Shown here: positions 11,046 through 25,500 of the stretch, one piece after another
Position numbering within the stretch: position 1 is the first letter of the stretch
Layout: each line of letters starts with the position of its first letter
Assembly (NCBI GenBank): GCA_029204225.1
Contig: CM055109.1
Location: forward strand, 27,854,861-27,918,860
From: Diphasiastrum complanatum
Lineage: Eukaryota > Streptophyta > Lycopodiopsida > Lycopodiales > Lycopodiaceae
Length of the DNA stretch: 64,000 bases
Direction of reading: 5' to 3'
The notes under the pieces: model-generated
Told to the model about the DNA's origin: nothing
The model's database searches: none
The model's input: the letters and a program-made list of their open reading frames with translations, nothing else
Made by a program: the position numbers and the translations under genes

Positions 11046-14000
11046 ATGGGGGAGAAGACATGGGATCGTACGCTTGGCAGGCACCTTGCTCGCAGGCTGT
11101 TGGAAATTGGAGCATGTGATGTATTCGGCGTGCCCGGGGATTTCAACCTGGTTCTTCTGGATCAGCTTATTGCAGAGCCAGGGCTTCGCTTCGTTGGTTG
11201 CTGCAACGAGCTCAACGCAGGGTACGCAGCAGACGGGTATGCCCGAGCAAAAGGCGTGGGAGCGTGTGTGGTGACCTTTACAGTAGGAGGCCTCAGCGTG
11301 CTGAATGCCATTGCAGGAGCTTACAGTGAAAGCCTGCCAGTGATCTGCATTGTTGGTGGCCCCAATTCTAATGACTATGGCACCAACAGAATTCTGCACC
11401 ATACCATTGGATTGCCAGATTTTAGCCAAGAGTTTCGCTGCTTTCAGACCGTCACAGCTGCGCAGGTGCATCACTCATCTTTCTTTTCGTGCATGCTGTG
11501 AAACCGACTCTTTCATGGAAAGCCTTTGTTTCGTATCTTTGTGATGAAACTGAGATATGTTGTACCATATTGTGAATTTTCCCTGAAACCGACTCTTTCA
11601 TGGAAAGTATTTGTTTCGTATCTCTGTGATGAAACTGAGAAATGTTGTACCCTATTGTGAATTTTCCCTGTTGCTCACTCATAAAAGTTTTGTAGGGATT
11701 CTCTGCTTCTTTGGAAACTGAAAACTGTTCTTCCACATCTTGAATCTCATCTTCTCACTCATGGTAAGAAAATGTTCTTTTTTAATGCTAAGAATAGACG
11801 GCTCTCACAAAGCTGGTAAAGGACGAACCCTTTTGCCTTGGGTGGTTTATGGCTAATTTGTATACACGTTTTAGTATTAATTTGTTATATTTGTTTCAGC
11901 TTGATTAAGCCATGTTGTGAGATACTTACGCATCGTATCATGAATTAATTTTGACAATAATTCGGAAACAGGCAGTGGTGAATAATACAGATGATGCTCA
12001 GGAACTTATAGATCATGCCATTTCCACGGCTTTGAAAGAGAGCAAACCCGTCTACATCAGCATCAGCTGCAACCTTCCAGCAATCCCTCATCCCACTTTC
12101 AGCTTTGAGCCTGTTAAATATTCTATCGCCCGCAAGTGCGTAAACTGTTTGCAAACTTCCAAATCTTATCATTTTATAAATTGTTTTTGTTTATATGTAG
12201 ATGTTGCTAGTAGTAATAGTATTTTCTTACAGGAACGCATCAAATGACATGAAATATGATGGATGGCTAATGGTTTGTGCTGAGCAGGTTAAGTAATCAG
12301 CAAAGCCTATGTGCAGCAGTGGAAGCTGCTGCTAACTTCCTAAATGCAGCAGTGAAACCAGTTCTAGTTGGAGGACCGAAATTACGAGTTGCCAAAGCAG
12401 GTGCTGCTTTTATCCAGGTTGCTGAGGCATCTGGTTTCCCTGTTGCTGTTATGCCATCTGCAAAGGGGCAGGTTCCAGAAACGCTCCCTCGATTCATTGG
12501 AACCTATTGGGGCGCTATTAGCACGCCTTACTGTTGCGAGATTGTAGAATCAGCCGATGCCTATTTATTTGCAGGCCCAATATTTAATGATTATAGTTCA
12601 GTCGGGTATTCTTTGTTGGTAAAGAAGGAAAAGGCCATAATAGTCCAACCTGAAAGAGTGACAATTGGGAATGGGCCCGCTTTTGGGTGTGTACTCATGA
12701 AGGATTTCCTTGAAGCCCTGGCGAAGAAGCTAAGGAAAAACTCAGCGGCCTATGAAAACTTTTTAAGAATGTATCTTCCAATTGGAAGTTGTCTTGCAAT
12801 GGCTGACAGCGAAGAGCCTTTGCAAGTAAAAGTCTTGTTTCAACACATTCAGGTCAGTGTCCCTTGTTTGAGCTGATGCCTTGGATATTAATGTATGTAT
12901 GTGCATTTTGAGATGATTCTGAGGTATTCTATAACTGGCATTTGGACATGCAGAATATGCTGACAAGCAGCACTGCCGTTTTGGCCGAAACTGGAGATTC
13001 TTGGTTTAATTGTCAGAAGTTGAAGTTACCAGAAGGATGTGGGTATGTTTTGCACATCTGATGAGGCTGAAATACAACAGTAATGCACGCTAGAACACAA
13101 ATAGGTTATTGCTGTGCTTTTTATGACTGGATGAAGTTTTCTAGTTATATGCACAACTCCTTTTTCTCAAGCATACAGTTTTTGGCGAAATATGCTCAGT
13201 ACCTGAATTTTACATTCAGTTCAAGATGTGTGGCTCAATTTGAGTGGTAACACTGAACATTGCCATCTTATTAGTTGGTGCATTGGATGCCAATGTCAAA
13301 TGTGGCTAATGGAGACACGTGCTAGTTAATTATTTACGGTACTTAGGTTTTTTGGGGGAGGGGAGGGGAAGAGCACAAACTGGCACAGGATTTAGGTGTT
13401 GCCTACGAATATAGATATGCTTATTTAGCACACTGATCCTGAAATCTCCCATGCAGCTATGAATTTCAAATGCAGTATGGGTCAATAGGCTGGTCAGTGG
13501 GTGCACTGCTGGGATATGCACAGGCTGCTCCACAGAAGCGTGTCATTGCCTGCATTGGAGATGGCAGTTTCCAGGTATATAAATCAAGTGGTGGTTTGAG
13601 CAGTATATTATTATTGTGTTATGGAGTATTTGTACATATCAACTTTCTCTGAAACACCATGTAATAGAAAATGTACAATGTGGCAACTAAAGCGAGTTTT
13701 GATGCATCGCTTTAAGCTTGAATATTTTTTTTATTTTCTTCTCCTTATCATGATTCGTTGTCTCTTTTACATTGTCTTTCTTGTTTTCTGCACCTCCTGT
13801 CCATTCTCTGTTCCAGTTTCAGACTAGTTATTATCAGTGCAATTATTTTGTAGTTGATTTCTAGGGTTTGGGCAATTGAGTTTGCCTGCCAATACTCAGG
13901 CCACTTCGAAAGCTTTTTTTGACTTCACACCGTATAAATCTGGTGTGGTATATTCTGCAGGATATATATCGCTAAAAAAAGATAAAGCTTTTTACTCAAG

Positions 14001-16612
14001 TTGGTGAAGTGATTGAACTAACTGATTGCTGAGGGAAGTTGACTTCATTGATTACCCAGCGTAGACGATTGTCCTCTTTACCCTATAAATGACTGCAAGC
14101 CAATCAATACACATGACAAGCACCAATTGAATGTATTGATTGCTTGTAGCAGACAATACATCTCTTTATTTAGGGGATAGCCATGTGATTGAGCATACTA
14201 TAGTGGTCAATGGGTGATTAGGATTTGGTGACCTTATGGATCATGATTGGTATTATAAAGTTTGGGTCTTAAACTGAAAATAAAGGTGCAATATTTTATG
14301 GGATAGAAAGTAGCCACTGTTATTGACCCGGCCAAGCATGCTATAGCTCAAAGAAAGAGGAGATTGAGAGCTTTAGGATGGTATATTAGCATGTCAAAAA
14401 GCAAGCCGATATCATGGAGGTTTTGAAGGCAATTTGTTGAGACTGAGGTTAGGAGAAATGTTGTTGCTACTATCTCCCAAATGGTCGTGAGTGGAGAACA
14501 TCTCTCCTTGGTGATCATCCAATTCTTATCCGTAGTGGGACTCAAGTGGTAATTAGCTCTTGCTCCTTTCTCCTTGTTCCAGTTGGAGAACCCTTTTGCT
14601 AGTTGTTTTTGGCAACAATTGGTAGGGTGTAGGCAGGAAAATTCCCTTCCTCTCCTAGTTGGAAGCTCCAGCAATTTGCATGCAAGCTTGCTTGCCTGCT
14701 TTTGATGGTTCAATCTGAACATTTTCTCTTCCTGAAGATCCTAACCTTCATTGAGGTGTCAATTGTACTGTGCATTGTGATTCTCAATTGTACTAAATAT
14801 TCGGATTGATATTGCAGCTTTCTCTCGCCCGAGGGTTCCAACCACACCCATTGTAGGTACATTTTGTGTAATGGTATCAATACATCTTCTACATTTGCTA
14901 GAGTATGAGTAGGAGAAGATACATTCATTCCACCATTTATGCTTTTCGGTATTATCAACTTGTGGGATCACAAAGAATCAAACTTGGGTGGGCGAGCCCC
15001 CAACTCAAGCACGATACACCAACTCCATTCCACTATCTATAATATTGCATGATCTTTAATTTTTTTTTTTTGAGACTCCTCGTCCTTTGTCGATGAATTA
15101 TGGATGGTGATTGAAGTTTTCCAATCTTTGTTGTTGGAAAATTGCTCATTGTTCGTCTTTTATTCTCTATTTTGTGATTGTAAACCTGCGATTAAGTTGA
15201 TAATGAGACATGAAGGAGAGAGACAAATGCACTACTCGCTCTTGTTGATGGACTGCGTAGGAGAAGGTGATAGAGGGGAACTTGGCTACCATTCTCCATC
15301 TTTTTTGGCTAAGATCAATAAAGTTTCAGATTTGTGATCAACCAATGTATGCTATACTATTGTTTGTACATTGTGACACTTGTGCAACAAACCAAGGTAT
15401 TCCCAATGCCCACACGGTCAACACATAAGCATCAACATCTAGGCAAATCATTTGAAAAAAAAAACCATAGGATCAAGAGGAGTATCGAAACAATGAGCAT
15501 AGGCTGCAATAAAGCTTGTAACTTGCCAAAGTTTGAAGATGGATCTCATCCTCTAATATTACCTTATTATAGACAAGTATATCATCAATAAATTTGATGA
15601 CAAACTTGCCCATATAGTCATGGACATCGTTCATGAGCATCATGAATATGGCTGGTGCATTGGTTAGCCTAAACAACTCAAGCAAAAATTCATAATGCCC
15701 AGAATGGGTTCCAAAAGGCCATCTTATGGATGTCTTGTGTCAAATCCGTATCTAATGCTACCCACTTTCAAGATCTGTCTTATTGAAAATGGTTGCACCT
15801 TGCAACACATCTAGTAGATCATCAATCCTTGGCATTGGATATATATGCTTTACATTGATATTATTGAATCCCCTACAATCAACATACATATGAAAACTAC
15901 CATTGTTTTTCTTAAGAACTGAAATAGGAGAGGTGAGGCTGAATAAGTAGGACGGAGATACCCCAACTCGAGGTATGTCCCCAACATCCTTTTGACTTGC
16001 TCCTCCTTTTTCAAGCTCATCCTACAAGGAGGCCTACACACCGAACTTGCTCGCGGTACGAGCTCAATAGGATGCTCAACATTCCTTGTAGTTGGGAACC
16101 ATGCTGCATGTCATCAATTAACATGTGTTTAATGTTAGCATGGATGGACTTCTCTAGCTCACTGCAGATATATGTGCCATAGAAGATGCAAAAGTAGATG
16201 AAGTTGCTTGTGGATCATTAGTGAGTGGGCTTATTTGATTACTAACAAAACTAGAATCAACATTCACATAACACAAGCACAAGCACTATAAGTCCATCTA
16301 TGTTTTGCACATAAGAGGACTTTCAAGAGATGAAGGTCTCTGCCACTTTAAGACATGAGACATACCATGATGTCTATATATATATGGTTATATATCAGAC
16401 ATGCGCATCCGGGCCTGGCGCGTCCGCGTCCGACCTCCGGGTGCAGGGTCGGACGTGTCCATTTTTTTTTAAAAACTTAAAAATACACTAAAAACAAGTT
16501 AAAAAAAATAATTGCGCCCACCCCAGACGCGTCCACCATCGGACGTGCCCCGAGCGCATCCACGCTTGGACGTGTCCCCGGACACGCGTCCACGCTCTGG
16601 GCTCCCTACCTT

Positions 16613-16669
<57 letters not shown>

Positions 16670-16925
16670 GCATGAGGGTCCGGGCCGGCGTTCGCGTCCA
16701 ACGCCCGGACCCAGACGCGTCCGACCCCCGGACGCGGGGTCGGACGCGTCCTTTTTTTATAATTTTTTTTTTTTAAAGGCTGGACGCGTTCAGCGTCCGG
16801 ATGCGAACGAGTCCGGGCCCCGGACGCATTTAAAAAAAAAAAAAAACAAAAACCCGCGGGCCCTGCGGACAGTCCGCAGAACCCGAGATCAGGCAGAGGG
16901 CGGAAGAGGGAGAGTGTGGGAGAGC

Positions 16926-17015
<90 letters not shown>

Positions 17016-20000
17016 AGAGAGAGATGGCTGCTCGTCCCATTTGGGATGAGGTGAGGTCATGCCTGATAAAAAGTGGCGTTGCCCTTTTTGTCAAAAGTAG
17101 TTCACAGGGAACGCCTCTTGGGTTCGAGCACATTTGGGGGGGTTGCGAGTCCGACCGTCAGGGGGGACGCTACGGGATCGACATTTGTATGGTCATCCCC
17201 GCTGCGGAGAGGGCTCGCATTATGGAGACATATTCTGAGACAGCTGCTGAGCCCGACGAGCCGTCCACAGATGTCGCGGACTCTATTTCTACTAGTGCAC
17301 CCACTGCCACCGACCCTGCCATTGGTACACCCAGTGCCACCGCCCCCACCGTCGCATCTGCACCCGCCACCGCCGCTGCATCCGCCCCCGCCCCCGCCCT
17401 GGCCACCGCCTCCGCCAGTACTCCCCATGGATCCACGGCCTCCACTGCTGCACCTACGCCTCTGCCATCACCGTCAGATCTGCACGGCCCGTCCACATCC
17501 TCCGCTTCCGCACCTGCACCTATGCCACCACCTCCACATCCGCATCGTCCATCCGCATCCTCCCAGCCATCCACATCCCGAGGCACCAGACAGATGTCCA
17601 TGCCGGGATCTTTCAGAGAGGGGCAGCACAGAGAGGCCACCAGGACCATAGCACAGATGTTCTATGACCTGAACCTCCCCTATATCATGGCATCATCCCG
17701 CATCTTTCGAGAGGCTGTCTCGAAAGTTGCAGTCTACGGGCCCGGCTACACACCACCCACAGCCGACGCACTACGAGGCCCTTTGGTCCAGGACCGGGTT
17801 GCATCAGTCATAGAGAGACTGGCCGCACTGCACGAGGCTTGGGATAGATACGGCTGTTCCATCATGGCTGATGGGTGGACTGATCGTCGCAGACGTCCAC
17901 TCATCAACGTGATTGTTTCCAGTTGTTACGGTTCCATGTTCTTGCGCAGCATCGACGCCTCCGAGGCAGGGAGAGTGCATTCGGCCGCGGCATCATTCGC
18001 GCGGCGATAGAGGAGGTCGGGCCACAGCGCGTTGTCCAGGTATAATATTCTTTCATTAGTTGCTTGCTCATTTGCTGCTTGATGTTGATACAATAGTTTT
18101 GCGTAGTTTTTGATTGATTGCAATGTGTTTCTCGAGCTGTGAACTGATCGTGTGAACGTATCGCAAAAGGTTGTGACGGACAATGCGTCCAACTGCCGCA
18201 GTATGGGGGAGCTTCTTATGGCAGACTACCCCTCCATTGTCTGGACTCCATGCGCCGCACACTCACTGGACCTCCTCCTGCATTCCATCGGGTGCCTGCC
18301 TTGGGTCAGTGACATTCTCACGAGGGCACTTGCGGTCGTGGACTTCGTCACACGCAAGCGCCGCATGACGGCACTTTTTCGCACATTCAGCAGGTAACCT
18401 GCCACATAATTTTTGGCTCGTTCAAGATGCTCTTTTTTTTTTTGCTCGTTTCATGTGTGCCTCTCATTCCGTTTGTCAATGCAGGCTTGACTTGAAGAAG
18501 CCCGCTCGCACCCGCTTCGCCTACCAATTCATCATGCTTGAGCGGCTACACAAGCTCAAGGATGAATTGCGGCACATGGCCACTTCGGCAGAGTTCACCG
18601 CCATGGACCTGTCCACGACCCCAGAGGGCTTGGCCTTCCACGAGATCCTCTTCACGGAGCCTTTCTGGGTGGATATGCAGCAGCTCATGGACGTCATGCA
18701 CCCCATCTACTCTGTTCTGAGACTTGTTGATCGCGAGGGGTGCACGATGGGCCTCATTTACGAGTTCATGGACCGCATAGGCGAGTCTCTCCAGCGTTCT
18801 AAGCTGGACCCTGCCAGGTATAACTTTTTTCCGTCTCACCATCCTTACTTCCATTTCGCACTCTGTTTTGTCTTGCTGCCGCAACACGATGGTATGTAAT
18901 TGTTGCCTCCACGTGGTTTGGTCCACAGGTTGGAGCCTATCAGGCGCTTGTGGCAGCGGCAATGGGATAAGTTTCACCGGCCCATTCACAGTGTGGCCCA
19001 CATACTGCATCCGCTATTTCAAAGCGAGAGGCAGTACGACGATGCAGAGCTGCGTGCGGACTGGTTCACATACATCCGCCTTCTCAGCAGCGACACTGGG
19101 TTCCGCAGCAGGCTCAAGGTGCAGAGGCTCGGTTACAGGTAAACTCTTGATCTATCGCACGCTGTTGTTCGTTCAATTTCCCTGCGCGGGCTCAAGTGTA
19201 CTCAAGCATATCGTTGCTCAACTGCAGGCACTCTCTGGGGCTGTTCGGCGAGGACCTTGCACGTGTTCGAGAGAACAAGCTCTTGCCTGTATCATGGTGG
19301 GAGAGCTACGGTGCCGGACAGCCAGACCTGAGGACGCTCGCGCTCCGAGTCCTTTCACAAGTACGTTGTCTTGTCTCATTCATCCAACCAGTAATCGCAT
19401 TTTCTCTACAAGGTCGGTACTCACTCGAGTTGTTGCCAATTAATGCAGGACTGTTCTGCTTGCGTGTGCGAGCAGAACTGGTCAGCGTTCAGCCTTGTTC
19501 ACACGAACAGGCAGAACCGTCTGACGACGGAGCAGTGCAATGACCTGGTGTATTGCAACACCAACACTTGAGTGGTTCGACGCATCACGGAGAGCATGAG
19601 GGCAGGAGGCGCACGCGCCCTACTCCTGCAAGTATATTTCGTTGCTCTATCGTTTTGTCGCATTGGTTTGAGACATTCAGCTTAATGCCCTCACGGTTGC
19701 TTCGGCTATTCTCACGACTGATTGACTTGTGCAGGTCAATCCCGATGAGTGCCTGGTTGCAACGGCAGATCACGAGCCAGAGGTTGATCCGGACGATGCT
19801 GTTCGGTGTGCTCTGCGGGGTGATCCCGAGGATGATGCCGATGTCGATGAGACCACCACCCTCCCTGCTGATGTTCCATTGCCCTCCTCCGATGATGAGC
19901 CCACATATGATTCAGACGAGACGGTCGACCTAGCAGGGGATGGTCCACGTGCCCCACCCAGTACCCCCGCATCATGCCCCCTTTCAGATGATGGCTGGTC

Positions 20001-20498
20001 AGAGTTTGCGAGGGAGACAGAGGCTGCTGCCCAGAGACATATAGCGCAGAGACGACTCAGAGCATCACAGGTTGGCAGTTCCTCCCAGAGACCCCCCCTG
20101 TGGCAGAGGGGGACCCCCAGGCAGGAGTGTACCACAGAGGGTTCCTTCCGGCAGACCCAGAGGAAGGCCAGCCAAGAGGGGACGCACTGATGATTTTTCT
20201 AGTCGTCTCTTGGCAGGCGTTGGCCCAGACCTAGAGGAGTCCCAGATGCCTCCAGACTCCGAGCCAGACTTTGTGTTTGACACCCCTGCAGATGCATCTG
20301 GCACGCAGAGGGATGATTTGTTTAGCGCAGACTTGTAGATATTGATACACATTTTAGCATCATGTACAGTGGCATCAGATGAGATGTATATATTTTTTTA
20401 CAGTCTATTTGTGTCATGGCTAATTTATTGTGGTTGCTTACAAATGGTTAGCTCTGTGAAGTTTGAATGGTTAGTCAACAATGGTTTGCTGCGTGCAA

Positions 20499-20571
<73 letters not shown>

Positions 20572-22531
20572 AGCACATCTGCATCTCATTCAAAACATAT
20601 GCATCATGTTCAACCATTTAACATAAGACCCTAAACTTTACACCCCAACAAATGGCACAGTTAACACAACACCCCAAACCCTAACAACTCACCCTAAACC
20701 CACAACCCCACAGCCATAACTATCAAAACAAGCCACAAGCATAATCATCATTAATCCCACCCACGTCCTCATTGTGTCGTAGGCATTGCACCACAAGTAT
20801 GTGCAGATTCAACATCAAAGCTGCACTTGTGCAGCATACACTTAAACCTACGTAGAATGTATTAATGGTCCAGGAATACAGGCGTGGGGGTTCGTGGAGC
20901 AAGTACTGTAAATTTTGACATCGTATTGTAGCGAGTTGGAGTAGTGCCATAACTAATTAGTAAGCTGTTGAAGTTCATCCGGGAAGAAACCGATCCCCTA
21001 AACCGAGTCACAGTAGTGTATAGCTTGTCACTCTTCTGGTGAGCCCTAATTTCCCCCAAAGACTTCTGCTCCTGAGAGCTTGTCACTCTTCTGCTGAGCG
21101 TTCACCTTTCCCCAATCCTCTGGCGAGCATTCACTTCTAAACCTTGGGGCAGTAATGTGTTTGCCATACAAACCTTCACTCGAAACCACTCTCAGATCTT
21201 TCTTTGCCGCTTTTTTGGAGCTTAGTTCCCAATGAAGGTTCGTAATAATTTATGAACTGCTCACTGGCCATGGTTGTTTAGTAATACTGAGGTTATGAGA
21301 GGCATGGCCCAGTGGTTAGGTCTGTTGCAAATATTTTTGGAAATTTTTTCGGTACTGTTTTCCTATTTTCTAACAGGAGGGGGCAGGTGGGTGACAGGCA
21401 CCCTCTGATAATTAATTCCGGGGGAAAAACAGGGGCCATAAATTGTTTTTATTTTGCTTTTGGGATGGGGGGCAGTGTAGGCAGGTGCCTGTATTTTTTT
21501 TTTTTGAAAAAAAAAAATTTGAAAAAAATTGGACGCGTCCGGACGCGGACGCGCGTCCGCGTCCGCCATCCGCTTCCTTACATATATATATATATATATC
21601 ATAGTACCCCGTGGTACCGCTGGTATGGTACCGCCGGTACGGTACCGCCCTGGGATCCGCAGTACCATAATATAAAAAATAAAATAAAAAATTCCCGTGT
21701 TATTTTCGCAAAAAAAAAAAATTTTTTTTTTTTGGTACCACCGACTGATATGGTACCGCGGGACCTATGATACCGCGGTTATGGTGTCGCCCAAAACTCC
21801 GCGGTACCAGGGTGGCACCATAATAAAAAAAAAAAAAAAAAATTTCCTGTGTTATTTTCGCAAAACAATTTTTTTTTTTTTTGGTACCGCGGATCAGTAT
21901 GGATCCGCGGATTTTTACCGCTGGATCCAGCGGTACTAGGATCCGCGGATCCATACTGGCACCGCGGATCCATACTGATCCGCGGTACCATAATATATAA
22001 TATTTTTTTAAATTAAAAAAAAAATAAAATAAAATTAAGTGGGCAATATGGGTATCAGCTTGAAGCTGTTGACGAGAGCAGTGCATTTATGCAGGTTGCC
22101 GGTTCTGATGAGAGCGAACAACCAAAGGACCAAGGGGATGCAAAACACCAAAAAGTGTGTTTTCGCTGAAGGAGTCGGAAGGCCAAATTTCATGGTCTCA
22201 CAGTAGACCCTATACTAACAACCATGCTCAGTAATGGCTTCTCCTCATAACGGGGGCCTTACAGATCTGAGCTCACGGTTAACTAGTGACTACTAAACTA
22301 AGAGGTGCATTATTTAGTTGTCTAACACATTTTGTAGCTGAAAGCACCGGCAACCTGCATAAATGCACTGCTCTCGTCAAGAGCTTCAAGCTGATACCCA
22401 TATTGCCCACTAAATTTTTTAAAAAAAAAAAAAAATTAAAAAATGGTGCCGCCCTGGTACCGCGGATTTCTGGGCGGCACCATAATGGCGGTACCACCAT
22501 TATGGTACCGGCGGTACCACAGGGAACTATG

Positions 22532-22580
<49 letters not shown>

Positions 22581-25500
22581 GTACCCTTTGGTACGCTGGT
22601 ATGGTACCGTCGGTACCATATCAGTGGTACCGCCGGTACGGTACCGCCCTGGGATCCGCGGTACCAGGGCGGTACCATTTTTAATATTTTTTTTTATTTT
22701 TTAATATATTTTTAGTAATTTTTTTTGCATATTAACTACCAAAAAAGGACAAAAAAAAGTAAAAAAAGGGGGTTCTGGGTGTAAAAAAAGAGGGTACAGT
22801 ACATGATGCAGGGGACTGTTGCAGTGGCACATGGGCATTGCGAGTGAGCAGACCGAGGGGCCAATGGGAGACCAACACAGGGGGTTAGCATCACATGGGG
22901 GCAAGTACAGAGGCACATGGGCATTGTGGGTGAGCAGACCATGGGCCCAATGGGAGACCAACACAAGGGGGAGCATCACATGGGGGCAGGTACAGAGGCA
23001 TATGGAGGGATGATGGGGATCCACATGGCCGATCAGGCTGTGGGGATAAATAGGCACTCACAATGCCATTGTGGTCGGCATTTTCAGAGGCTGTGAGAGG
23101 GCTAGTGATAGACAGTGAGAGAGCAAGCGAGAGCCGGTGACAGGCTGTGAGAGGCTGTTTGAGAGCCAGGGTGCTGTGAGAGGGTGTTCAAGGATCAGGG
23201 TGCTGTGAGGAGAAGGTCGATCGAGATGGCTGAGCGCATACCACCGAAGCCCGAGGGCGAAGCCAGGAGAAAGCTTGAGGAAGATATCCGAAGGCACAAC
23301 GAGAGGCATCGGAAGCAAGAGGCAGATATCCGAGAGATGCTGCGACAGACTCGACAGAGAAATCCGGAACCGGAGCCACCCGCCCCCGCTGTGGATCCTG
23401 TCCCCGCTGTCGAGCTGGATCTGGATGAGCAGATCGGAATGAATTTCACACGATGGCAGCTCATCATGGTCAGGGAAAGGGCGGCCAGACGTCGGGCTAA
23501 CCAAGAGGTAGCTCGGGCTAACCGGGAGGTAGAGCAAGAGCAACAAAACAATGCACCAGACGAGGGCGAGGAGTCGGTGGAGGATTAGTGAGGGATGTTT
23601 AGAATAGATGAGGTCCAGCCGTATGTGGCGGACTGTTGCTATGTAGTTTTCGGCAGTTTATGGTGCAGCAAATAACTAGATGGCTGCTTAAAAAAATGAC
23701 AGTATATGTGATGTTATCCTGATACAACGGTTGAATATATACATAGTTGTTTTTTGTGCAACGCGAGCCTGGTCATGTAAGATGCAATGTCTGTAATTTT
23801 TTTAAATGCAGATGTATTACATGTGTTTATGAAATGTCGTTTGGGGTGTAGGGGTGATTGTTGTGCTCATGATGTAGGTGCATATATGTGAAGCTAGCAT
23901 TCACTTCAAACGAAATTAAATGAAAATAGGATTCAGACACGCACATAGAATTCTTCAACATAAAATAAAGCATCACATGTACAGAGCGACATACGCATAA
24001 TGTGCAGCAAATAATGTAGGCCAAACACTGTATATAATGTGAAAAATCATCTGAGTACAATGGTAGACCGTCTGCTAGAGACAAACTACTGAAACTAAAA
24101 CAACAGAGCCACAATCAATGCTTTGGCTCTGACTCAGACGAATGCTCTGGAGACAACTCAGGGCCCCGAGCTGACTCTCGCAGCCGATATCTCGGCCTGT
24201 CTGGAACTGGCATGGGCTGTGTATCCGAGGGGGAAGACTCGTCATCCTCATCCTCCCAATCAGCCTCCGCATCAGCCCCCAAGCAGGCCAAACCAACAAC
24301 ACCTGCTCCAACTGGCTGTGATACTCCACCTCTACCTGTACCTGGAGCTCTGCGTGGTCGTCCTCTCCTCCCTGGCAGTTTCTGTGCCTTGCCTTTCTTG
24401 TTCGGTGCACCCTTGGGCCTGCCTGGTCTCTTGCGAACAAGAGGAGCTGTCAATGCCTCGTCACGCCCATGCAAATCACCTGGCTGGCTAGGCTGGGCCC
24501 AAGCTGAGGCCGGCTAGGATAGGGAAGCAAAAGAGGGAACTCCCTGTGCAACTGAGCGAGGAGGATGAGCTCGTGGAGTGTGTGCCCGTGGGACTGCTGC
24601 AGGTGGAGGAACTGGCTGTGCAGGAGGCGAGTACAGTGGCGATATGTACTGAAAGGGGCGCTGTGGTGGCCGGTACTGGTACATCCTGGGTGCTGCCAAA
24701 GGAGGAGGATGTGACGTGGGTGCTGCCACTGGAGGAGCCACTGTGGATGTGGGCACTGCAAAAGAAAACCTGGGCACAGATGGTGGCCTGCCATGGAGAC
24801 CTGGTGGTGCAGAAGTGGACGGCGATGGAGGGGCTGTAGGCCTAAATGGCATCGGTGGCACTGGAGGAGCTGTGCGACGCACATACACCCTCTGAGGAGC
24901 TGGAGGAACTGTAGGCACCTCATGCGGCTGCTCTGGCTGGGACTCTGTGTGTGGCATGCTGGCAAGAGATGATGGGGGCGCCCTGACACTCGGCATCTGC
25001 TGGGCCTCTGAATCCAATGTGGCAACCAAGTCGGCCAGCTGGGCATCCGAATACAAATGCTCTGGACTCTGGGACTCATCCTGTGCACCAGCCTCTAAAT
25101 CATCCTGTGCACCAACCTCTGAATCATCCTGTGCACCAACCCCTGAATCAACCCAAGCCTCATCCCGTGCCTCATCATGTGCACCTTGTAGACCCTGCAT
25201 GGCCTCCCAATCTGTGCAATGAAAGTCATTAGGTGCCTCCTCTGGTGTGCTGTCGTAGTAACGTTCCATCTGTAGAAGCTGGGCCCTGCACCTGATCAAA
25301 CGGTCGATGACCACCAAGTCGAATGCAAAGCGCGTGGGGGCTGGCTTACGGAGGTCCAGATGGCTGAACACCCGGAACATGGCAAGAACACGCCTCTTTC
25401 CAGTGACAAAAGTCACCAGGAAGAGGGCCTCCCGGACGATGGCTCTAACCCAGGGAAGTGCTCCAATGTCCCCCATCAGAAGGTCTATGCCGTGGGCTGC

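Larger units (their letters stand above)
16667..21582 (+). mobile_element. hAT-type DNA transposon I, degenerate
   Basis: The left end at 16667 follows (TA)n and has GC-rich subterminal motifs (GGACGCGTCC, GTCCGGGCC) over 16670-16850. A multi-exon transposase gene follows at 17024-20338. Another block of the same motif type, GGACGCGTCCGGACGCGGAC, lies at 21539-21575 and ends just before a second (TA)n run. I take these as the element limits, but the right end does not show a clear inverted copy of CAGGCATG, so the right boundary is tentative. The whole element lies in PDC intron 5. Confidence 0.6.

Noticed and set aside
14868-14885. TGGTATCAATAC resembling a primer-binding site
   Set aside because: No LTR end beside it and no gag or pol in register.
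17073-17651. Pro-rich 192-codon plus-strand frame and its minus-strand Gly-rich counterparts
   Set aside because: They overlap the hAT transposase exon in other frames; GC-rich sequence keeps stops rare there.
20629-20700. CCCTAAAC/CCCTAACA words suggesting a telomere-like tract
   Set aside because: Only scattered words, not tandem copies of the plant telomere unit.
21303-21330. tRNA-like A-box (TGGCCCAGTGGTTAGG)
   Set aside because: No B box at tRNA spacing and no target duplication, so not called a SINE.
24123-25232. Plus-strand frames over transposon II
   Set aside because: Shadows of the minus-strand AT-hook gene, which has the recognisable hAT and AT-hook residues.
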